Shown here in pieces: positions 37,901 through 47,389 of a stretch of 64,000 nt of DNA. The translations under genes and the position numbers were made by a program. Position 1 is the stretch's first letter, and every line of letters begins with the position of its first letter. The DNA is from Vermamoeba vermiformis (lineage: Eukaryota; Tubulinea; Echinamoebida), in NCBI GenBank assembly GCA_045837725.1, contig JBEWZL010000211.1, positions 49,620 to 113,619 on the forward strand, in the 5' to 3' direction. The notes beneath the pieces were generated by a model, which saw only the letters and a program-made list of their open reading frames with translations, was not told the origin of the DNA and did not search any database.

Positions 37901-40221
37901 ACGAGCACCTCTGTAAAACTTTTCAGGTTCCTGTACAATATTAGTATCCAGCTATCAGAATGCAATTCGTACATAATCAGAAGCATCTAAGCAATGATTG
38001 ACAACCCGCAAGTACTTCTTCACTTGAAGCAATTGGGGATCAGGAAGAGCTTTCCGTCCTAGTGGGCTATCTCCATCTTTAAACAGAAATTCATTGTTTT
38101 GAGCTTTTGGTTGAAGAAAGTAGTGCATAGTTTGTATAAATTCTGCTATATGTGAGTAAAAGTGATAATTAGGGCTCTTTTTAGAGTGACACTAACCTGG
38201 TAGGTCGAAAGATTGCACATATGGAGGGTTATGAGAGGTGGCAGACTTAAGATGTGACTCCAAGAGGCTTTTGCAGTGCAAGCTTGCTACAGCAGCAACT
38301 TGAGCAAGTTGGTGGTCTGCAAAATTGGCAACAAAGAGACTTAAAATTCTCTTCAAAATTTCGAGCTGCAATGGGCTGTCAGTATCCCATATCACCAGGA
38401 GCTTGACTGTTTTCTACACAATATTGTTAGTTTACACAAAAAAAATCAATTGGTCTCTAAATACCTTTCGCTCTGCCAGCTTTTCAACAAACTTTTCACT
38501 GAAGTTTTTCTCATGTTGTTGAATAAACAAGTTGATATCATGAATTTCTTTTGATGGGAAGATCCAGGGCATGATTTCTGTTGAAGGATCCCAGTTGTCC
38601 TATGATGCGATTAGACAAATGACAAATGAGCAGAATCATAGCTAACTTACTGTATCAGCTGTGTGGTGAATTGTGATGTGTTTGTTAATATATAATGCAT
38701 GCTTAAGCAATCCATCATACTGAGAATTGTGATCCAGATCAATAATTCCATCAATTGGTAGATTAATCAGACCAGCCACTTTGTGTTGATTTGCCTCAGA
38801 AATAGAACTAGTAATGACATACAGGGACTGAAGTGCAGGTGATTTGTCAAGACCAGCGCACAGAATAAACCCATGAATGCCAGCAGCTTCAGTCTTGTCA
38901 AGAGTGAAATTTTTCCAAAATTCTTTGCTCTCTTGAGAATTATCTTTGACATGAATTGACCGAGCTGTGGACCCATATTCTTTATGGCGATAGTAGATGG
39001 TATCTATAGAAGGTAGTTAGATAAATTTTGATGGATACAATGTACCTTTTTTTAATTTGCCTCCAATATCTTGTTTTGGGAATATAGCCCTTCTCTGGTG
39101 GCGGGCTTCCATTGGTATTGCAGGAATTTCAATAATATAGAACAATTTTGGTTCAGAGCCCTTTTGGAATATATGCTTGAATGGTGATGGCTGTGGAAGT
39201 GCGTATGTCAATACATGCAAAGTGAAGCTAAGTGAAGAATCAGCATTCTCAAAGAATTTGGATGAGAATATTCGCAACACATTCTCATCTGGCTCTAAAT
39301 TCATAAAGTTAGAAACGTGAAAGCATTCAGGCCAATTGACTTACTTGCTGACTGATTGCATCCAATCAATTCAAAGTTAACTCCAGCATTTGGCACTGTA
39401 TGTTCCTTTACACCACAGATAATGTAACCTGGCCTGCACACACGGTGAGGTGAGTTATAGATGCTCACTGCACTGCGAATCCAATGAGTGAGGCCATCAG
39501 ACCAATTTTGTACACTTTCCCATCGTTCAGGTGCAGGAAAGTACTCTTTGTAATCAAGAAAACACATTTCACCATGCTGAAGAAGGTTTTCAAACTCTTC
39601 AGTTGTGAATTTGGGTTCAGGAACCGTTACTTCTGGTCTCTGGACTGATGGCAGAAGAGAAGGAACTTGTTGAAGGACTTGCTGCCTCTGTGCCTCGTTT
39701 AGGTTGGAAAACATGGCTATCATTGCTGCAACTTGTGGGTCTTGTGACCGAGGCGTGTTATTTTCGGGACCTTGGAGTTGCTGTTGGGGGCCAAAGTTTC
39801 TTGGTGGAGGCATCATTTCATTAATAGGAAGTATCTGCTGCAATTGTTGGATCATAGCGAGGGATCCCTGGGGCTGAGGACTGCCGGGATATTGCGGACC
39901 CATGGAATGTTGAGGACTGATGGGATATTGAGGAACATTGTATAGTTGACGGTGAGAAGGCAAGCCAGGCGGATATTGGGTCGGGTAATTAAACTGAGGC
40001 GGGTAAGGGGACCAGTACGGAGACGTGTTGGGGAAAGACGACGGAACGGGGTTGTAAACGTTGAAATTAGGTGTCGGCGGCAGTGTGTGGTTATAGTTGG
40101 CCCGCGACTGATTTTCAGGACGATATTTGTAATTTTGTTCGTCATCTGCAACGTTATTTAATACTACACAACTTTCCATTAATCTCTTACCTTTGTCCTC
40201 TACAGGATCATTTTTCTCCAT
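34973..40221 (-). CDS. SAMD9/SAMD9L-like protein: AlbA_2-like domain plus P-loop NTPase
   Basis: Seventeen exons encode 1500 residues in one unbroken frame: 40191-40221, 39345-40145, 39046-39294, 38651-39003, 38465-38599, 38197-38413, 37973-38145, 37847-37930, 37560-37802, 37409-37512, 36796-37365, 36634-36748, 36305-36586, 36005-36254, 35641-35957, 35384-35594, 34973-35340. Order: Pro/Gln-rich N-terminus; AlbA_2/Schlafen-like segment (FLDYKEYFPAPERW ... PGYIICGVKEHT); a region matching the SAMD9 linker (FYRGARKISWKEVDEH); Walker A GAGGTTLVRSVMWHF near residue 710 with Walker-B-like VLIVLKDVDD; a helical repeat region; C-terminal beta-rich part. No SAM domain is visible. Mammalian SAMD9/SAMD9L are antiviral, interferon-linked translation blockers whose AlbA_2 domain cleaves tRNA-Phe. 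The same role here is inference. Confidence 0.85.
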
Positions 40222-41637
40222 TATTTGTGTTTGTTTTGTGGTGGTGCATGAAGGAATAAATAAATATTTAGATCGAAAATCTCCAGCTTTTGGTGCGGAA
40301 AAATGCTTCTTTACAACTTTGGCGGCAGACTAGTAATTAATTAGTGTTTATATCGAAGGGACAAGGAGTTAAACTTCAAATTAATAGCTTGCCACCGCAG
40401 ATGCGGCTACTTACTAGCAGGGAGAAGAGGTCGGAGTTTCGCCGCCGTGGTATCGGAATAACTCTGAACCAGCTTGATAAATTTTATCATGCACGATTTG
40501 CCCTGATGCATTCACTACAATTTGTTAATACGAATTTTTCGTTTTCCAAAACTGCGTATCTAACCCGAAGCACCCAATTGATATTTTATTCAATGAAATG
40601 CGGGCATCCCGTTCTCGTGGGTGCATTTTAAAATATTAAGATAACGATATTCAATTTAAATCCGATTAATTATCAATTTACCTATGTTCGCGAAGGTCAT
40701 CTGCGCCATATCTGGATTGCTTTCAATTGCTATCTGTTTACGCATGTTGCTTATAGAAGGGCTTTTGTTAACAAAGCGAGCATTGAATGACGATTGATTT
40801 GTTTTTGCTTATTATTGTGCGAACACAAGCACAAAGGGTGGCGAGTTGGTAGGATCATCCAAGAACAATTAAGTTTGATCAACCTTAAGGCCTAATATTT
40901 GGCTCTAACCGATCGTGGTTTCACATCCAAAAGTAATATTTATGATTCTTTATGATAAATTTTACTAAAAAATATAATTTATATATTTAATAAAGGCACG
41001 TCCATACTGGCTTAAATTGTACGAATTTCGCAGTTGAAAAAAAAATAATGGATTACGATCTGCCCCGAAATCCGTTCTACCAGATCTCGCAACAAATTCC
41101 GTATTGGCTTACAAGCTCCTGCGACCCTACTGGTGGCGCTCTTCTATGGACAAATAGATTGTTACAAGTATTTTGGAGCTAATTACCTTCTCACTGGAGT
41201 TAGTCGGCACACGCGCCGAAGATCAGCAAGATCAAGCAACAGAAAATGCTACTCGTGAAGACGACTTGAACTAGGTGCGTGTCGCAGCACTTCGTGACCC
41301 GCTCATTTCAATTGCGTCGTATTCAATACAATGCATTTACCACTTGACAGTATTGGTTCGAAGCGGGAACGAAGTAGTACAGCTCTGGGGTAGTCAACTT
41401 AGTACCAGTAGAGATTTGGTGAGTCTTGGCAGAAGAGTATGTATTGCATAAGCGTTACTTACGCAGATCGTGGGACTAAGCCACATACTTCGTACGGAAG
41501 CGCTATTAACTTCTTCTTGCTAGCAAACGCGTCCCTGACAATACTTCGGCGAAGGAACTGAATTTCAAATTTAGTGTTAATAAATAATTTTATATGCCAG
41601 TATCGCTTAAATAATATTTATTCGACGCTCTAGAACT
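40222..41637. other. Long intergenic region (1.4 kb) with a possible broken small gene
   Basis: Mostly AT-rich noncoding DNA. One item is visible: 41048-41182 (+) encodes 44 residues starting MDYDLPRNPFYQISQQ, and an adjoining frame continues to 41274 with LELVGTRAEDQQDQATEN. One base change of frame joins them, and an AT-rich TATA-like stretch precedes the ATG. It may be a small unknown gene or remnant. A 95-codon frame at 40344-40631 looks like chance. Confidence 0.3.
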
Positions 41638-42114
41638 TCAATGTTTCAGATTCGGCCAGTACGTGGCGTGTAACGGCGCGCCCTCCTCTTCCAAGATAGG
41701 TCCTTCGACTTTAACCACTCTCGCCTTGCCTTTTGCGAATATTTCTCTGCACGGAGTTAAAAAATCATCGCCGGCGTACTTAGCCAGCGTAGTTTCAGAA
41801 CAGCAGTACACGACGTGCGAGATCCCGCCCCAGTACATTCCGCCAGAGCACATCATGCATGGTTCAGTACTAGTGTATAGTATAGACTCGCGGAGTACTT
41901 CAGGAGCGATGGTTTTGCCGGCTAAGCGGACCAGATTCGTTTCTGCGTGACCGGTCGGATCTTTATCCGAATTAACTGTGTTTTCAGCTTCGAGTATAAT
42001 CTTGCCATTATGTACTAATAATGCTCCAAAAGGATGATTTCCATGCTCTACTGCGAGTTCAGCTAACTTAATAGCTCGTCGAATAAATTCGTGGTGGTGT
42101 TGTGAATCCGTCAT
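41638..42114 (-). CDS. Cytidine/deoxycytidylate deaminase-family enzyme, guanine-deaminase-like
   Basis: An intronless 158-residue gene. Zinc site: His56 and Glu58 in the HAETN motif, Cys86 and Cys89 in TEPCMMC. The early motif GNHPFGALLV and the spacing match bacterial and fungal nucleoside/guanine deaminases (GuaD type) rather than dCMP deaminase; a tRNA adenosine deaminase is the main alternative. The reaction would be hydrolytic deamination of a free base or nucleoside in purine or pyrimidine salvage. It is the only clearly intronless enzyme gene of this size in the window, which could reflect lateral transfer or retroposition. Confidence 0.9.
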   Translation of the reverse strand: MTDSQHHHEFIRRAIKLAELAVEHGNHPFGALLVHNGKIILEAENTVNSDKDPTGHAETNLVRLAGKTIAPEVLRESILYTSTEPCMMCSGGMYWGGISHVVYCCSETTLAKYAGDDFLTPCREIFAKGKARVVKVEGPILEEEGAPLHATYWPNLKH

Positions 42115-42740
42115 TTCTATTTAATTGTTATTGTTAGTACATGAACGATGCGATAATAACTACGGTAATATATAAATATTTGTTAACAATAGGGAGTTCT
42201 GAATTCGTTTCGCGTTGAACGCGATAAAAGATTTTATTAACAGTGCTGGTGATTAATTTATTGTAATAATTCCATAATTTTAAAATTATCTCTGATATCA
42301 CCGATAATCGTTATATATAACCTCGATCAAAATAGTCGAAAGGAATTTTTATTTTTTAGTTACTATAATATATATTTTTCTTAATTTCTCTGTTGTTTGC
42401 AGAAATTACGAGTATTCGTTTCGTAATATTTGAATAAATATTAGTATAATATATTTATAATATTCTCATGCCGGTAGATGTTTCGTTGTGGATGTGATAA
42501 ATAATTTGACTTACTTCAATTGAATTAATGATACAACTGATATGTGGTGTTTTGTAATATTTGCACTATTGTTTTATATAACAAATAATAAAGAACAATT
42601 AGGAGGTGACTTGATGTCACATCAAATTAGGCGGTTCACAATCAAGGGGAAATTTCTTAGCTTAGAAACACGTGAACAACGTTTCCCGACAGAAAATCTT
42701 GTTTAATTTACATGCGATAACTAAGTGACCACAATACGTA
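42115..42740. other. Very AT-rich intergenic region
   Basis: No open frames or repeats of note. It contains the upstream sequences of two divergent genes, the deaminase and the GPI-type surface protein. Confidence 0.6.
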
Positions 42741-43787
42741 ATGACGCATATTCATCTATTATTCTACTTTATCATTGGGCTTTTTGTAATTGGATCCAGA
42801 GCCTCTGGCGAGAATGAAAATAATTTCTACGTTTGGACGACTTACAGCGATTCAAAATGCACAAATCCTATTGGTCAAATGCATTATTATGATTGGTCCT
42901 ATAATGTAAGGATATAATTATCAACAGACTTTTGAAAAATTATTTATTTTTTAGTGCGATCCGCTCAGTTCGTGCACCCAGTACTGGACTAGCGGGCAGT
43001 ACTATAAGCTCGATTGCAATCAAACATTGAGTAGGTCCGTACCTAATGGATGGACAGCTGTCTATAGTGATAACCAATACCCTGGAGACCTTGGATCGCA
43101 AGTGCCGTGCCAGTATCCAGATCAAGTTTACGCAGGTAAATTTACATTGTAATTACTAGAGCGGAGGTTTTAATATTAATTAGGCATACCTAATACATGT
43201 ATTGTTTTTACTACGATAATGAATGACTCCCACTCGATGATTCTGAGCGAATGCGTTGGGGATAAAAAATCCTTAAATTCTACAATTCTGTCAATTGCTC
43301 CTCTGACAATTATGACGATTTTATTATTATTTTTAACGAGACATGCCCATTGCACGAGAGCTACTTGGCCTACGTTCAAAACAGTTGCGGATCCTCTGCG
43401 GAGCCCTTGTCGTCTCCAACGGCTGAACCAACTACTGCAAATAATCCAGTAGGATCACCAACAAGCAGTCCTATACCTTCCGACACTCCAAATCAAAATC
43501 CTGTTGCTGCGCCGAAAGATCCAGATCCTCCTGTCGGAGTTCCCTCCGCTACCCCTCAGAGCGGACCAGTAGCGTCAAATGAACCCATAACTTCTGTGCC
43601 TAATAGTAGCCCACAGTTTCTGTCTCCGACAGTGGCTGAAGGTCCAATAACTCCTACTAACGAAGCTCCAACTGATTCGCGAAACCCAGTTGCGGCTGGA
43701 TCCACGCCTCGGTCGTTAACTTCAGCCGCGAAAACTGCAGCGATTTCATTGTTAGCGATAGCTTACGCCACAATATCATTTATGTAG
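42741..43787 (+). CDS. Secreted Cys-rich protein, probably GPI-anchored
   Basis: Three exons: 42741-42905, 42955-43135, 43184-43787. Signal peptide (HIHLLFYFIIGLFVIGSRA), an extracellular domain with scattered Cys (DSKCTNPIG, YNCDPLSSCTQYW, VPCQYPDQ), a Pro/Ser/Thr/Asn-rich stalk, and a C-terminal hydrophobic tail after a Ser-Ala stretch (AAISLLAIAYATISF) typical of a GPI signal. The frame changes in the A6 run at 43264-43269; with one more A the protein would continue CSSDNYDDF ... NETCPLHESYLAYV into the stalk, restoring paired cysteines. An assembly indel is likely. Function unknown; a cell-surface or matrix protein. Confidence 0.72.
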
Positions 43788-43817
43788 CTTATTATAAACA
43801 GCTATGAAGATAGAAAT

Positions 43818-43829
43818 TGACACGTGTCA
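43818..43829. repeat. 12-bp palindrome TGACACGTGTCA, copy 2
   Basis: Lies 31 bp after the stop of the GPI-type gene and two bases before the inverted-repeat element. Confidence 0.7.
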
Positions 43830-43831
43830 CC

Positions 43832-43983
43832 GTATCAAACTTTCTCGTGTTTAATGTCACCGAGCGCTTAAGATTAACTTCAATCCTACGTTTCCAAATA
43901 AGGTTTATTGCGTTAAGATTACGAAGCCAAATTTAAACTTCAAGCGCTTGTATGACGGTCAATCGTACGAGAAAGTTTGATAC
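43832..43983. repeat. 152-bp element with perfect 17-bp inverted ends
   Basis: GTATCAAACTTTCTCGT at 43832-43848 is the exact reverse complement of 43967-43983. Inside, AGCGCTT occurs near both arms, so the whole unit could fold as an imperfect hairpin. The size and layout fit a MITE, but no target-site duplication is obvious. A hairpin 3' signal shared by the two convergent genes is the alternative. Confidence 0.6.
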
Positions 43984-44036
43984 TAGTTTTTGTTTTATTG
44001 GTAAAAATTACACTGATCTATGATTCGTGCGCAGGT

Positions 44037-46801
44037 TTATTCTTCTTTTTCAGGCTTGTTTCCGTCTTCAATAGCCAACTTTGATACGAGGTCGCTCAAT
44101 GCAGTCAAGGCGTTAGTGCCCTTTTTGTCGTTCGGATGAGGCGGGTATTTGTGCGGCTCTTTTTTGCCTTTGCGAGTTCCAATGATTGCAAAAACGAACG
44201 TAAAAATTACCGTTGTCGCGCCGTAAACCGCCAAAAACACCCAATCCAGAATATTTGCAGCATCTTGACTGACATGCGTGGCAATAATTGATGCAATGAC
44301 ATTTTCAACAATGCTCAGCATGATGCACAGATAAGTCACGAAGAAATATCGCGAAATGTACGTGCTGTGTGAAACTTTGGGAATTTCTGCGGCGATAACG
44401 AAATTGAACGCTACCTAAAATAAAATATTTGTATTCTATTAATAGGTGTACTAATCCAGAAGATTTGGCCGAAAATACAACTTGGATCCGATCCGTGAAA
44501 TAATTGAAATTTCACTAATCCCGGATCTCGAAGAAATATTCATATATATTATCAAGATCAGTAAGTATGATATAAATAATAATCATAAGCAATGATTTTA
44601 AAATTGTTGAGAAATCTTGTATACTTACTGCGGCTAAAAATAGCGTGACACCGATGGCAAGTCGTGCATCTAGTGCGGTAGTGTCGACAAAAAACACACC
44701 CCACTCCATAATACTGATCATGAATACGAGTGCAATAATATTCTTCAAATAATAGCCTGTCTTGCGCTTCAATTGCACCGGGAGACATAACTGCGAATAA
44801 TCGCGCATGTCTTCAGCGCCCCATTGGTGTTCCTACGAGCAAAAAAAATTATCAAATTTAGTTTTTTCACTGAACGGCGAAAAATTATTGCAAAGCTTCA
44901 ATGGGAATATAAAAAACGTACCTCAACAACTTCGAGAGGCATTAAAATCTCAAACTCTTGCATGTCCATATTTGGTATCATCGATTCCAATTGATCGCTA
45001 AATAATAATATTATTAATAATTAGTATTTTTTTTTTTGTAACGGTGCGTCGGATCTTGGATGCAACTTACGCAGTCGTAAAATTGACCAATTTCAACATG
45101 TCTTCAGCCCACGAATCCGATTTAATACGCAAGCTAATATAAAAGTTAATAATGATAATACTTGATTAATAATGTAAATTAATTGCTTACGAAATGGTTT
45201 GCTGATCGAACGGAAAATTTTGCAGTTCAAGTGGCACGTGGACTGACGCGCGGAATTTCTAAATTAAACAATCAATTAGAATATCAATGTAATTACTATT
45301 ATATAATGTTATAACCGAATTAATTATACCTTGTAGTGATTGACAATTCCGTACGGAGAAAACGCATCCAAGATCCACCACTAAAAAATCGTTAGAATAA
45401 AATAATAAGTGATGTTTAATATACAAATAATACGTACTGAGCCTTCAGAGCCTTCAGGCACTGGTTTGATCTTGAACGTGCTTTGCAAATGCAGATCTGG
45501 GTTCCAAACACTTTTCTTGTCGAAGTCATCGCCAGTTTTGCCTAAAAAGGAAATCGTTAATCTCCTCGCTTAACTGACTTTGCAATTATACATAATCACT
45601 AAATTTCTTAAGAAAAATATTATCGATCGATTAAAATGGATCCAAAATTATTTTTACTAGGATACTAAATAGATGAATAATTAGATTAATTAAATCATTT
45701 TTTTCTCAGAAAATGTTGCATAAATTAATTGCGCAGTAAAATTACTATGTATTTTTTCGGTGATGACAAAAAAACGTACCGATGAGACTTTTATCGCGCC
45801 ACCACATGTTCAATCCAAATTCCACGAAACAGCTTTCATTTGCAGAATCAAAGCTTTCCATTTTATTCACGAAAATCGTCACGAGCACGTGATGGTAATC
45901 GAGTTCCTCTGGTGGTTCGGGATCCAACGTCGTTAAAGTTTTGATACTATGGACAATAACGGTTAGATACGCGCTATTAGATATACTTATATGTAGATGA
46001 GTCATAAATGATAATATTTTTGCGGTAGTAAAAGCAGCGGAACGGATCCGATCTGCTTTTTTTTAAGGCGCAAAAAAATCTTCGTTTAAATTGCTATCTT
46101 AGGCCGTCAAACTTGAATATTATACTTGCATAATATTCATATTAAAGGTAGTATAAAATAGGAGATAAATCCGTAAAGTTTAATTAGTAAAAAACAGAAT
46201 TCTAAAATGTGACCTACGGATGATAAATTGTGAATTCGTATCGATCAATCGATTAAACTTACACTTTTTCAGCGAGCATTTCAAAGTATGTATCTGCTAT
46301 ATTATTAAGAGCTGATGACGCGCCTTCTGGACCTTGGATCGAGTTTTTGGATGCTTTCGATCGTTGCGAAACTTTGCTTTGCTTTGAGCCTTTCGAGGCT
46401 GAAGATGATACAGATGACCTCGAGCTACGCTTCACTATAAATTATAATCATTTTGAGTATATTTCTGAATTTTTTATTGAATTTTTAATTGTTTAATTTT
46501 CGGTTGACCGGTCAAAATTCGTGATTAAGGTATATTATAGCAAGTAAACTACTTACTAAGCTCGGTTGATTTTCGGGCGTTATTTTCATCTAATTGGAAA
46601 GCATTAGTATCGATTTAGTGATGTTGGATGTCGCACAAATTAAATTAAATTAATGATTTTATGAGTCATTTTACGGGCATTTGGATATAAATAATGTAAC
46701 GTAGTAATTATTCGCTAAATATTACTTTTTTTCTGCGCTGGCTGTTGTTCGGATGAGGACGAGTCGTCTGAAGAATAAACACGAGGCTCGTTAGTCGCCA
46801 T
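44037..46801 (-). CDS. Pentameric ligand-gated ion channel without Cys-loop cysteines
   Basis: Eleven exons from 46801 to 44037 (first ones 46726-46801, 46557-46589, 46263-46434, 45780-45946, 45438-45541), 464 residues, no frame break. Ligand-binding domain: VLVTIFVNKMESFD, FGLNMWWRDKSL, SVWNPDLHLQ and ELQNFPFDQQTI. The last is the Pro-loop, in which the cysteines of animal receptors are absent. Four TM segments: M1 GYYLKNIIALVFMISIM, M2 ARLAIGVTLFLAAVAFNFVI, M3 SRYFFVTYLCIMLSIVENVI, M4 ILDWVFLAVYGATTVIFTFV. The N-terminus is Ser-rich and basic with no signal peptide, odd for a domain that must be extracellular; either translocation is signal-anchor driven or an upstream exon is missing. Ion selectivity and ligand unknown. 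Confidence 0.88.
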
Positions 46802-47389
46802 AACGTCTAATTACAATATATATAGGATCTGTTGTGTTGTATATTATAATATCAAATAAAATGGCTGCCTTATTCGTCGGTTGAATATTTAAACGAAAAA
46901 AAAAATTATTTCCGTTCGTTGAACCCAATAACAGCTTAAAAGTGGAAAATATCTTACGTACTCTATAATATACATGAATGGCGTAATAATTAAGTACAAT
47001 CTTCGCAATATTCGTTCAAAATTAATTCAGGAAAAACGATTCAAATTCGGATCTGTTCCGTAGATCGCTCTAGGGTTGTTTTCTCTCTCTTCGTTATTCT
47101 TAAGCTTCGCTTTATCGTGACCTTTTTGCCTATTTAATAATATTCAAGCTAATGACTGACTTAGCTGGGAAGTTCTGCCACATCTGCCGTTCACGGATGA
47201 AATTCCTTCGAGCAAACTGCGGTAAATTTACACGTGCATGGTCGTCAATTAGGAAGGACTATGTTACAACGTGCCAAAGGATTATTTCTCCAATGCAAAC
47301 CTTTTCCAAATAAGGTAATGTGGAAAAAACAAAAAGCTGTTTTTTTAACGGAGTCCCTTAGAAAACTGATCTGAAGAACACATAACAAC
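46802..47389. other. Intergenic region with one possible small gene
   Basis: Promoter space of two divergent genes. Apart from the small frame at 47152-47313 nothing is supported; the antisense frame at 47245-47472 overlaps the first exon of the next gene and looks like chance. Confidence 0.5.
47152..47313 (+). CDS. Possible small Cys-containing protein
   Basis: A 53-codon frame opens MTDLAGKFCHICRSRM and has a CxxC near its start and a further Cys 15 residues on, suggesting a zinc knuckle. It could be read straight through, or be spliced to extra exons ending at 47385, just before the GPCR start at 47390; but that would require a 31-nt intron, shorter than any other here. It could also be an upstream ORF of the receptor mRNA. 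Confidence 0.3.
   Translation: MTDLAGKFCHICRSRMKFLRANCGKFTRAWSSIRKDYVTTCQRIISPMQTFSK

Larger units (their letters stand above)
43788..44036. other. Intergenic region between convergent genes, with inverted repeat
   Basis: Holds the 12-bp palindrome at 43818-43829 and the 17-bp terminal inverted repeat element described separately. Confidence 0.6.

Noticed and set aside
34973-40221. Reading the SAMD9-like gene as a bacterial contaminant or viral insert
   Set aside because: Sixteen well-formed GT-AG introns joining one continuous frame argue for a resident nuclear gene; no viral hallmark genes lie beside it.
40344-40631. 95-codon plus-strand frame upstream of the SAMD9-like gene
   Set aside because: No recognisable motif, unusual composition for coding sequence here, and no neighbouring exon signals; it looks like chance.
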